Source: Burkholderiales bacterium
GTDB taxonomy: Bacteria; Pseudomonadota; Gammaproteobacteria; Burkholderiales; Burkholderiaceae_C
Direction: 5' to 3'
NCBI GenBank assembly: GCA_016213205.1
Contig: JACRAZ010000027.1
Span: 1-64,000, forward strand
Length of the DNA stretch: 64,000 nucleotides
Shown here in pieces: positions 18,358 to 26,442 of the stretch (the first letter of the stretch is position 1; each line of letters begins with the position of its first letter). Under the pieces are notes generated by a model. It did not search any database, was not told where the DNA came from, and saw nothing but the letters and a program-made list of their open reading frames with translations. The translations under genes were made by a program, and so were the position numbers.

Positions 18358-19544
18358 GGGCGGCAGAGAGCGCCGGCTCGACCGGCGCGCAGGCCTTCGC
18401 CCTCGGCGATGAGCAGCGCCAGATCCAGCAGATGGTGCGACGGCTGGCGCGCGAGCGCGTGGCGCCGCGCGCTGACGCCATCGACCGCACGGCCGAGTAC
18501 CCGCAGGACATGTTCGAGCTGCTGCGCGAGGCCGGGCTGTTCGCGATCCCGTTCCCGGCCGAGTACGGCGGCACCGGCAGCATGCTGTCGGCTGCGGTGG
18601 CCATCGAGGAACTGGGGCGTGTCTGCTACAACACCGCGTACCTGCTGGTCGTGCAGTGGGTGCCCTTCGGCGCCATCCTGGCCGCCGGCAGCGACGAGCA
18701 GAAGCGCCGCCTGCTCGGCCCGCTGGCCGCCGGCCGGTTGCGCGGCGCCTTCTCGACCACCGAGCCGCAGAGCGGCTCCGACGTCGCCGGCATCCGCACA
18801 CGCGCGCGCCGCTGCGAAGGCGGCTACCGCATCAGCGGCTCCAAGATCTGGTGCACCAACTCGCCGGTGGCCGACTTCGTGCTCGTAGCGGCCAAGACCG
18901 GCGAGGCCGACAGCATGGGCGCCATCAACCTGTTCATCGTCGAGCGGGGCAGCAAGGGCTTCACGGTCGGGCGCCACGAGGACAAGATGGGCGCGCGCGG
19001 CGTGCCTTCGTGCCCCTTGGTCCTCGACGACGTGTTCGTGCCCGACGCCAACCGCATCGGCGAAGACGGGCGCGGCTTCAAGGCGGTGATGGAAGCCTTC
19101 AACAAGAGCCGGCCGCTGATCGGCGCGCGCGGCGTGGGCCTTTCGCAGGGCGCGATCGATCTCGCCATCGAGTTCGTGCAGGGCCGCGTCACCTGGGGCC
19201 GCGCGGTGAGCGAGTACCAGGGCATCCGCTGGATGCTGGCCGACATGGCCACGCAGACCGAGGCCGCGCGTCAGCTGGTCTACAGCGCCGCCGCGGCGGT
19301 GGACGCGGGTCTGACCGGCAACGCCCTGGCTCCGGTGGCGGCCATGGCCAAGTGCTTCGCCACCGACACCGCGATGCGCGTGGCCACCGACGCCGTGCAG
19401 CTGTTCGGCGCCGCGGGCATCTCGGCCGACGTGCCGATCAACCGCTACTTCCGCGACGCCAAGGTGCTGCAGATCATCGAAGGCACCAACCAGATCCAGC
19501 GCAACATCATCGGCGACAGCCTGCTCGGCAAGGTGAGGCGCTGA
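18354..19544 (+). CDS. Acyl-CoA dehydrogenase
   Basis: A 396-residue enzyme with the flavin region STTEPQSGSD and GSKIWCTN. The C-terminal catalytic Glu is at the classical medium-chain position (IIEGTNQIQRN), the only such case in this window, and the isovaleryl-type mid-domain Glu is absent (NKSRPLIGARG). The start is GTG at 18354, overlapping the MaoC stop as GTGA; no ATG is available without losing N-terminal helices. Last gene of the operon, followed immediately by a strong hairpin. It likely handles a different substrate class from the other dehydrogenases here, perhaps a straight-chain or 2-methyl acyl-CoA. Confidence 0.87.
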
Positions 19545-19574
19545 AGGGGCGCGGCCATGGGCCGCGGACCCTTC
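19543..19574. terminator. Strong bidirectional hairpin at convergent gene ends
   Basis: GAAGGG/CCCTTC outer stem and CGCGGCC/GGCCGCG inner stem with an ATG loop, starting within the stop codon of the upstream dehydrogenase gene. It lies between that gene and the convergent carboxylase alpha gene. No long U-tract. Confidence 0.65.
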
Positions 19575-19581
19575 CCCGATG

Positions 19582-21585
19582 TCACGCCGGCGTGACCGAC
19601 ACCACCACGGCGTTGCGCTCGACCGTCTGCCCGACGCGGCAGTTCACCGCCGCCACCGTGCCGGCGCAGTCGGCGGTGATGCGCATCTCCATCTTCATCG
19701 ACTCGAGGATTGCAACGACCGCGCCCTTGTCGACGTGGTCGCCGGGTGCGACGTTGACCTTCAGGATCAGCCCCATCATCGGCGCCTTCACGTCACCGCT
19801 GGCCTGTGCCGACGCGCTGATGTACGAGAGGTAGGGTACCGCCTTCAGCGCGTGCGTGCCACGGCCGTCCTGCACGTGCAGCATGTCGCCGTCGCGATGC
19901 ACGGTCACCATCTCGCGCCGGCCGTCGGCGATGGCCAGGAAGCGGCCGTCGCCGCCGGCCGGGTCGAGCCGCAGGCGCAGCCGCGCGGTGCCGACCCCGA
20001 CAAGCAGGCTGCCGTCGCGCGCCACGGGCCCGAAGCGGATCTCGGCGCTGGCGCCGTCGGAGCCTTCCACGTGCAGGCTGGGCACCGGTGCCAGGCCATC
20101 GTCGCCGCTGTTCAGCTGCCAGCCGCTGCCACCCCATGCGGCCCACGGGCTGCGGTCGTTGCCGGCACTGTCGCCTCGCTCGCCGCGCAGCCAGTGCATG
20201 GCCCCGATGGCCAGCGTGCGTTCGTCGTGCTCGGCCTTGCCCAGCGCCCAGCCCTCGATCTGCTCGTCGATCAGCCGCGTGTGGAAGGTCGCCTTGCGCG
20301 TTTCGGGCAGGTCGATCAGGCGCTGCAGGAAGCCGATGTTGCTGGTGACGCCGAAGACCCGCGTGTCGTCCAGCGCCCGCTCCAGCCGGTCGAGTGCCTC
20401 GTCGCGCGTCGGCGCGTGCGTGATCAACTTGGCCAGCATCGAGTCGTAGTACGGCGTGACCTCGCCGCCCGACTCGACGCCGGTCTCCACGCGCACGCCC
20501 GCACGCGGAAAGCCGACGTGCGACAGCCGCCCGGTCGAAGGCAGGAAGTTCGCCGCCGGATCCTCGGCACAGATGCGCGCCTCGACCGCGTGACCGCTGA
20601 TGCGCACGTCCTCCTGCGCCAGCGGCAGGCCCTCGCCCGAGGTGATGCGCATCATCAGCTCGACGATGTCCAGGCCGGTGATCGCTTCCGTCACGGGGTG
20701 CTCGACCTGCAGCCGCGGGTTGACCTCGAGGAAGTGGTAGTCCTTCTCGCCGACGATGAACTCGACCGTGCCGACGCCGCGGTATTTCAGCCGCTCGCCC
20801 AGGCGCACCGCGTCGGCCGCCATGCGGTCGCGCATCGCCGCACTCAGGTTCGCGGCGGGCGCCTCCTCGATCACCTTCTGGTGGCGGCGTTGCAGCGTGC
20901 ACTCGCGCTCGAACAGATGGATGACCTTGCCCTGGCCGTCACCGGCGATCTGGATCTCGATGTGGCGGCCGCGCCGGATCAGCTTCTCGACGATCAACCC
21001 GGCATCGCCGAAGGCGTTCTTCGCCTCGCGCATCGCCGACTCGATCTCCTGCGACAGGCCGTCCATCGATTCGATGCCGCGCATGCCCTTGCCGCCGCCG
21101 CCCGCGGCGGCCTTCAGCATCACCGGCAGGCCGACGCGCCGCACGGTGGCAGCGATCTCCTCGGGGTCGGTGCTCGGCGACTGGCTGCCGGGCACGATGG
21201 GAACGCCGGCCGCGTCGGCCTCGCGCTTGGCCGCCGCCTTGTCGCCCAGGCGCTCGATGACTTCGGGCGTCGGGCCGATGAAAACCAGCCCGGCGGCCTC
21301 GACCGCGCGCGCGAACACCGCGTTCTCGGCCAGGAAGCCGAAGCCGGGGTGGATGGCCTGCGCGCCCACCGACTTCGCGGCAGCAATGACCGCATCGATG
21401 CGCAGGTAGCTCTCGGAGGCCGCGGCGCCACCGATCTCGACCGACTCGCCGATCTCGTGCACGTGCAGCGCGTCGCGGTCGGCAGCCGAATGCACGCCCG
21501 CCACGGCCACGCCCAGGCGACGGCAGGTGCGTGCGATGCGGCAGGCGATCTCGCCGCGGTTGGCAATCAGGATCTTCTTGAACAT
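19582..21585 (-). CDS. Biotin-dependent acyl-CoA carboxylase alpha subunit
   Basis: A 667-residue protein with an N-terminal biotin carboxylase domain (ILIANRGEIACRIAR; ATP-grasp AAAGGGGKGM; EVNPRLQVEHPVTE) and a C-terminal biotinyl domain with the modified lysine in ESMKM (Lys631). Size and layout match 3-methylcrotonyl-/geranyl-/propionyl-CoA carboxylase alpha subunits. It follows a carboxyltransferase gene by 15 bases in the same operon, and two more carboxyltransferase genes are encoded divergently nearby. The biotin motif has Ser where the second alpha subunit of this window (60868-62889) has Ala. The acyl substrate cannot be read from the sequence. Confidence 0.9.
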   Translation of the reverse strand: MFKKILIANRGEIACRIARTCRRLGVAVAGVHSAADRDALHVHEIGESVEIGGAAASESYLRIDAVIAAAKSVGAQAIHPGFGFLAENAVFARAVEAAGLVFIGPTPEVIERLGDKAAAKREADAAGVPIVPGSQSPSTDPEEIAATVRRVGLPVMLKAAAGGGGKGMRGIESMDGLSQEIESAMREAKNAFGDAGLIVEKLIRRGRHIEIQIAGDGQGKVIHLFERECTLQRRHQKVIEEAPAANLSAAMRDRMAADAVRLGERLKYRGVGTVEFIVGEKDYHFLEVNPRLQVEHPVTEAITGLDIVELMMRITSGEGLPLAQEDVRISGHAVEARICAEDPAANFLPSTGRLSHVGFPRAGVRVETGVESGGEVTPYYDSMLAKLITHAPTRDEALDRLERALDDTRVFGVTSNIGFLQRLIDLPETRKATFHTRLIDEQIEGWALGKAEHDERTLAIGAMHWLRGERGDSAGNDRSPWAAWGGSGWQLNSGDDGLAPVPSLHVEGSDGASAEIRFGPVARDGSLLVGVGTARLRLRLDPAGGDGRFLAIADGRREMVTVHRDGDMLHVQDGRGTHALKAVPYLSYISASAQASGDVKAPMMGLILKVNVAPGDHVDKGAVVAILESMKMEMRITADCAGTVAAVNCRVGQTVERNAVVVSVTPA

Positions 21586-21600
21586 GGTGCTGCGCCAGCC

Positions 21601-23172
21601 TTACATCCGGAACACGCCGAAGCGCGAAGGCACGGCCGGCACGCGGCCAGCAAGGTCGAGCAGCATCGCCATCACGTCGCGCGTTTCGGTCGGCTCGACG
21701 ATCAGGTCGCACCACGTGTTGCGCGCGAAGTTGTAGGCGTTGGCGAAGTCCTCGAAGGTCTTGCGCACCGGCGCCTTGTAGGCCTCGCGCTCGGCGTCGG
21801 TCCAGTTCGTGCCGTCGCGCTTGTGCTGGTCGTCCTTGACCATCGCCAGCGTTGTCGCGGCCTGGTCGGGGCCCATGATCGCGGCACGGCCGTTGGGCCA
21901 CATCATCATCGCATTGGGCTTGAACGCGCGGCCGCACATCGCGAGGTAGCCCGCGCCGTAGGAGCCGCCGATGATCAGCGTGTATTTGGGCACGTTGGCA
22001 CAGGTCATCGCGGTGATCATCTTCGCGCCGTGCTTGGCGATGCCGGCCTCCTCGGCCTCGCGGCCGACCATGAAGCCGTTGATGTCGGCCATGAACAGCA
22101 GCGGGATGTCGCGCTTGCAGCACAGGTCGATGAACTGCGTGGCCTTGAGCGCGCTCTCGGAGAACAGCACGCCGTTGTTGCACAGGATGCCGATGTCGAA
22201 ACCCTGGATGCGCGCGAAGCCGGTGATCAGCGTGTCGCCGAAGTCGGGCTTGAACTCGTGCAGGTCGCTGCCGTCGATCAGGCGCAGCACGATCTCGCGG
22301 TTGCTGGTGGGCACGCGCGGGTCGGCGCTGATCAGGCCGTAGATCTCGCGCGGGTCGTGCAGCGGCTCGCGCGGCGCGGCCACGTCGCGCCGCTGCTTGG
22401 GCACATCGCCCAGGTGGCCGACGAGGTCGCGCAGGATGGCGATGGCGTGCGCGTCGCTTTCGGCCAGCCGGTCGGTCACGCCGTCTTCGCGGTTGGCGCG
22501 CTCGGCGTCGGCGGGCGCCGGCACGGCTGCGCCGAAGGCCAGCGCACCGCGCTCACGCACCACGACCACCTCGTCGCACATCGCGGCCACGAACGCCGCC
22601 GCATCCGCCGCGGGGCCGTGAACGCTGCAGATCTGCGCGATGCCCTCGCGCGACATGCGCGTCTGGTTGTACAGGATCGACCCGAACTGGCCCTCGTCGG
22701 CGAACACACCCTGCTTGACGCCAGGCGGCTGCGCGCCAGGCTGCAGCATCGTCACGCACGGCAGGCGGTGCTGCCACGCGAAGCGTTGCGCGCGCACGTG
22801 CCGCTTGCAGGTGTGGGCGTTGTAGGCACCGTCGTTGACGGTCGGATCGCTGGCGATCACCATGCACGGTCGCCCTGCGATCATGCCCACGCCGGTGACC
22901 ACGCCGGCACCGGGCGGGTCGTTGCCATACAGGGCCTCGCCAGCCAGCTGGCACAGCTCCAGGAAGGGCGAACCCGGGTCGAGCAAGGCACTGATGCGCT
23001 CGCGCACCAGCATCTGGCCGCCGTCGCGCAGTTGCTGTCGGGCCGCAGCCGAGCCTGCCGCCAAGGCCGCAGTGCGGCGCGCGCGAAGGTCGGCGACGCG
23101 GGCCTCGTAGGCCAACCGGTTGGCCTGCAGTTCCTCGGGGCTTGCGGTGATGGCGGACGCCAGGATGCTCAT
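21601..23172 (-). CDS. Acyl-CoA carboxylase carboxyltransferase subunit CT1 (N-domain degenerate)
   Basis: A 523-residue protein aligning end to end with methylcrotonyl-CoA carboxylase beta. The C-domain is intact: NGFMVG (365-370), GGSYGAGYLAMCGR (402-415) and IMGPDQAA (432-439). The N-domain, which should bind acyl-CoA, is degraded. TVKGGT has become TVNDGA (111-116), the SGG loop reads QPGAQ (144-148), and the GGAY oxyanion segment reads GPAADAAAF (186-194). About 12 residues including the LGGA motif are lost before GVTD (231). It is encoded just upstream of the alpha subunit and divergent from CT2 and CT3, which show the opposite defect. A structural or half-site partner role is likely; loss of function is the alternative. 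Ends in a TAA stop. Confidence 0.87.
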   Translation of the reverse strand: MSILASAITASPEELQANRLAYEARVADLRARRTAALAAGSAAARQQLRDGGQMLVRERISALLDPGSPFLELCQLAGEALYGNDPPGAGVVTGVGMIAGRPCMVIASDPTVNDGAYNAHTCKRHVRAQRFAWQHRLPCVTMLQPGAQPPGVKQGVFADEGQFGSILYNQTRMSREGIAQICSVHGPAADAAAFVAAMCDEVVVVRERGALAFGAAVPAPADAERANREDGVTDRLAESDAHAIAILRDLVGHLGDVPKQRRDVAAPREPLHDPREIYGLISADPRVPTSNREIVLRLIDGSDLHEFKPDFGDTLITGFARIQGFDIGILCNNGVLFSESALKATQFIDLCCKRDIPLLFMADINGFMVGREAEEAGIAKHGAKMITAMTCANVPKYTLIIGGSYGAGYLAMCGRAFKPNAMMMWPNGRAAIMGPDQAATTLAMVKDDQHKRDGTNWTDAEREAYKAPVRKTFEDFANAYNFARNTWCDLIVEPTETRDVMAMLLDLAGRVPAVPSRFGVFRM

Positions 23173-23331
23173 GGCGCCGCCCGATCTCGGCCTGCGGTGG
23201 CCGCCAGTTGCTCTCGCCGGGTGAAGGAGTGCATGTCGTCGAGCATGTGGGTTCGGGTCATCGGGTCATCGGGGGCCACGGCCGGGAAGCTTCGGCAAAC
23301 ATTGCGTGCGGCACGGCCACATCGCTAGAAT

Positions 23332-23349
23332 ACCAAACATTTGTTAGGT
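23332..23349. promoter_or_regulatory. AAC-N4-GTT palindrome, candidate operator (site A)
   Basis: ACCAAACATTTGTTAGGT is a near-perfect palindrome 20 bases upstream of the CT2 start, in the 197-base divergent region between CT1 and CT2. It matches site B (36279) at 12 of 15 positions over AAAC-N4-GTTNGGT. TetR-type repressors of acyl-CoA catabolism commonly bind such sites; no TetR gene is present in the window. Confidence 0.5.
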
Positions 23350-23369
23350 CAACAAACTTCAGCCCGCCG

Positions 23370-24869
23370 ATGACATCGCCAGCAACGTCAGAAACCCTCC
23401 GCGACGAGCACTTTTCCCAGCGCGAGGAGGCCCACCACCAACTGATGGCCCGGCTGCGCGCCCGGCTTGACGAAGCCCTTGCTGGCGGCAGCGAGAAGGC
23501 GCGCAAGCTGCACAAGAGCCGCGGCCAGATGCTGCCGCGCGAGCGCGTGCAGGCGCTGCTCGACCCGGGCTCGCCCTTCTTCGAAATCGGCCAGCTCGCC
23601 GGCGCCGACCTGTACGAGGGCGTGCCCCCCGGCGCCACGATGATCACCGGCGTGGGCCGGGTCTGCGGCCGCTGGTGCATGCTGCTGGTCAACGATGCCA
23701 CCGTGAAGGGGGGCACCATGTTCGGCATGACCACCAAGCGCCACACGCGGGCGCAGCTGTTCGCGTGGCACCACCGCCTGCCGTGCATCACGATGGTCCA
23801 GTCCGGCGGCGGCTTCCTGCCCGACCTGGCCAATATCTTCCCCGACGAGGGCCAAGCCGGCTCGATCATGTACAACCAGGTCAAGATGTCGGCCGAGGGC
23901 ATCGCGCAGATCGCCCTCGTGCACGGCCCCTCCACGGCCGGCGGGGCCTACATCCCGGCGCTGTGCGACGAGGTGGTCATCATCCGCAAGCAGGGTGCGA
24001 TGTTCCTCGGCAGCCCGCAGCTCGTGTTCGCCGCCACCGGCGAGGTGATCGACATCGAGCCGCTGGGCGGCGCCGAGATGCACAGCCGCCTGAGCGGCGT
24101 CACCGACCACATGGCCGACGACGACGAGCACGCGCTGGCCATCACGCGGCGAATCGTCGAACACCTGGGCGAGCCGCCGCGACTGCGCTGGACACGCGCC
24201 GAGCCCGTGCCGCCGCTGCACGACCCGCAGGAACTTGCGGGCCTGGCAGCCGTCGGCGCGGTCGAAGGCGCCGCCTGCCGTGACATCCTGGCGCGCCTGG
24301 TGGACGACAGCCAGTTCCAGGAGTTCAAGCAGCTGCACGGCGAGACGCTGGTGTGCGGCTTCGCCCGCATCGAAGGCTTCGAGGTCGGCATCGTCGCCGG
24401 CCACGGCCTGCTCACCGCGCAGGCCGGCGCCAAGGGCGCGCACTTCGTGCAGCTGTGCGGCCAGCGCGACATCCCGCTGCTGTTCCTCGTCGACTCACCG
24501 GGCTTCGCCGACAGCAGCCAGCCTGGCCAGGCCAACGTCGGCCGCCACGGCGCGAAGCTGCTGAACGCGGTGGCCAACACCGACGTGCCAAAGTTCACCG
24601 TCATCACCGGCCGCGCCCACGGCGCGGCCTATCACGCGCTGGGCGGCCGGGCCTTCAAGCCCAACGCGCTGCTGATGTGGCCCGGCGCGCGCGCCTCGGC
24701 ATCGCCCGACGCGCCCGACGACGAGGCCGGGGCGCTGAACTGGGCGCGCCAGCTGTGGTGCGATGCCATCGTCGAGCCCGAGCGCACCCGCGCCGTGCTG
24801 GCACAACTGCTCGACATCGCGGGCCGCCTGCCCGCCCAGCCCGCAGCCTACGGCGCTTTCCGCATGTAG
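23370..24869 (+). CDS. Acyl-CoA carboxylase carboxyltransferase subunit CT2 (C-domain degenerate)
   Basis: A 499-residue carboxyltransferase beta-type protein. The N-domain is intact: TVKGGT (111-116), VQSGGG (143-148), GPSTAGGAY (186-194), LGSPQLVFAATGE (213-225), LGGAEMH (232-238). The C-domain is altered. NGFMVG is replaced by SPGFAD (376-381), and GGSFGAG by GRAHGAA (414-420). The MGGEQAA helix and about 36 following residues found in classical enzymes are missing (442-461). The ATG at 23370 is chosen because it lies just downstream of the candidate operator; the frame stays open further upstream. CT3, 31 bases downstream, is a tandem duplicate of exactly the same length. Confidence 0.85.
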   Translation: MTSPATSETLRDEHFSQREEAHHQLMARLRARLDEALAGGSEKARKLHKSRGQMLPRERVQALLDPGSPFFEIGQLAGADLYEGVPPGATMITGVGRVCGRWCMLLVNDATVKGGTMFGMTTKRHTRAQLFAWHHRLPCITMVQSGGGFLPDLANIFPDEGQAGSIMYNQVKMSAEGIAQIALVHGPSTAGGAYIPALCDEVVIIRKQGAMFLGSPQLVFAATGEVIDIEPLGGAEMHSRLSGVTDHMADDDEHALAITRRIVEHLGEPPRLRWTRAEPVPPLHDPQELAGLAAVGAVEGAACRDILARLVDDSQFQEFKQLHGETLVCGFARIEGFEVGIVAGHGLLTAQAGAKGAHFVQLCGQRDIPLLFLVDSPGFADSSQPGQANVGRHGAKLLNAVANTDVPKFTVITGRAHGAAYHALGGRAFKPNALLMWPGARASASPDAPDDEAGALNWARQLWCDAIVEPERTRAVLAQLLDIAGRLPAQPAAYGAFRM

Positions 24870-24900
24870 CCCCGGCGGCGGCTTGGCACCGGCGAACGAC

Positions 24901-26400
24901 ATGCAGGCATTCAGCGGCGCGGCGGTGACCACCGACACCGCCTTCGAAACCCGCCGCGCCGTCTTCGACGCGCTGGCCGCGGCGCTGCAGGCGCGCCGCG
25001 ACGAAGCCTCGGCCGGCGGCAACGAGCGCGCGCGCAAGCTGCACCAGAGCCGCGGCCAGATGCTGCCGCGCGAACGAATCGCGGCGCTGCTTGATGCGGG
25101 CTCGCCCTTCTTCGAGATCGGGCAGCTCACCGCCGCCGACCTGTACGACGGCGTGCCACCGGGCGCCACGCTGATCACCGGCGTGGGCCGCGTGGCCGGG
25201 CGCGACTGCATGCTGATCGTCAACGACCCGACGGTGAAGGGCGGCACGATGTTCGGCATGACCACCAAGCGCCACGTGCGGGCGCAGATGTTCGCCTGGC
25301 AGCACCGGCTGCCGTGCATCACGATGGTCCAGTCGGGCGGGGCCTTCCTGCCCGACCTGGCCAACATCTTCCCGGACGACGGCCAGGGCGGATCGGTGAT
25401 GTACAACCAGGTCAAGATGTCGTCCGAAGGCATCGCGCAGATCGCGCTCGTCTTCGGCCCCTCGACCGCCGGCGGCGCCTACATCCCGGCGCTGTGCGAC
25501 GAGTTGGTCATCGTGCGCAACCAGGGCGCGATGTTCCTCGGCAGCCCGCAGCTCGTGTACGCCGCCACCGGCGAGGTGGTCGACTCCGAGGCGCTGGGTG
25601 GTGCGCTGATGCACTGCAGCGTGAGCGGTGTGGCCGACCATCTGGCCGACGACGACGCCCACGCGCTCGCCATCGCGCGGCGCATCGTGCGTCATCTGGG
25701 CGAGCCGGCGCCGCTGCGCTGGACGCGCGCCGTGCCTGAAGAACCGCGGCATCCGGCCGCCGAACTGCGCGGCCTGGTGCGCCTGAACGGCGAACCCGCG
25801 GCCGATACCCGCGAGCTGATCGTGCGCCTGGTCGACAGCAGCCGCTTCCAGGAGTTCAAGCCGCTGCACGGCCAGACGCTGGTGTGCGGCTTCGCCCGCA
25901 TCGAGGGCTTCGAGGTCGGCATCGTCTCCGGCGCCGGCGCGCTCACCGCACAGGCCGCGGCCAAAGGCGCCCACTTCATCGAGCTGTGCGGCCAGCGCGA
26001 CATCCCGCTCGTGTTCCTGGTCGATTCGCCCGGCTTCGCCGACAGCGGCGAGCCGTCGCAGGGCAGCACCGGCCGCCACGGCGCGAAGCTGCTCAACGCG
26101 GCGGCCAATGCCGACGTGCCCAAGATCACCGTCATCGTCGGCCAGGCGCATGGCGCCGCCTACCACGCGCTGTGCGGCCGCGCCTTCAGGCCCAACGCGC
26201 TGCTGATGTGGCCCAACGCGCGCGCCGCCGCGTCGCCCGACGCGCCCGACGACGAAGCCGGTGCGTTGAACTGGGCGCGCCAGCTGTGGTGCGACGCCGT
26301 GATCGAACCCGAGCAGACACGCGGCGTGCTCGCACTGCTGCTCGATGCGGCCGGCCGCACGCCGGCGCGGCCGAGCGGCTGGGGCGTGTTTCGCATGTGA
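24901..26400 (+). CDS. Acyl-CoA carboxylase carboxyltransferase subunit CT3 (tandem duplicate of CT2)
   Basis: A 499-residue close paralog of CT2, identical in length and colinear throughout. The N-domain motifs TVKGGT, VQSGGA and GPSTAGGAY are intact. The C-domain has SPGFAD, GQAHGAA and the same shortened segment (SPDAPDDEAGALNW) in place of the MGGEQAA helix region. The N-terminal 25 residues differ most from CT2, beginning MQAFSG. The ATG at 24901 follows the CT2 stop by 31 bases. The pair looks like a recent duplication kept for different acyl substrates or for hetero-oligomer assembly with CT1; this is inference. Confidence 0.85.
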   Translation: MQAFSGAAVTTDTAFETRRAVFDALAAALQARRDEASAGGNERARKLHQSRGQMLPRERIAALLDAGSPFFEIGQLTAADLYDGVPPGATLITGVGRVAGRDCMLIVNDPTVKGGTMFGMTTKRHVRAQMFAWQHRLPCITMVQSGGAFLPDLANIFPDDGQGGSVMYNQVKMSSEGIAQIALVFGPSTAGGAYIPALCDELVIVRNQGAMFLGSPQLVYAATGEVVDSEALGGALMHCSVSGVADHLADDDAHALAIARRIVRHLGEPAPLRWTRAVPEEPRHPAAELRGLVRLNGEPAADTRELIVRLVDSSRFQEFKPLHGQTLVCGFARIEGFEVGIVSGAGALTAQAAAKGAHFIELCGQRDIPLVFLVDSPGFADSGEPSQGSTGRHGAKLLNAAANADVPKITVIVGQAHGAAYHALCGRAFRPNALLMWPNARAAASPDAPDDEAGALNWARQLWCDAVIEPEQTRGVLALLLDAAGRTPARPSGWGVFRM

Positions 26401-26407
26401 GCAGGCA

Positions 26408-26439
26408 GCGGGCTGCAGGCCGGGTCGGAGCCTGCCCGC
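26408..26439. terminator. Hairpin at convergent gene ends
   Basis: GCGGGC (26408-26413) pairs with GCCCGC (26434-26439) and AGGC (26417-26420) with GCCT (26430-26433), leaving a three-base bulge and a nine-base loop. It lies between CT3 and the convergent acetoacetyl-CoA synthetase gene. Confidence 0.45.
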
Positions 26440-26442
26440 CGT

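Noticed and set aside
19579..23328. A plus-strand open frame of 1249 codons
   Set aside because: It is entirely antisense to the carboxylase alpha and CT1 genes, with low-complexity His/Arg/Ala composition typical of GC-rich antisense frames.
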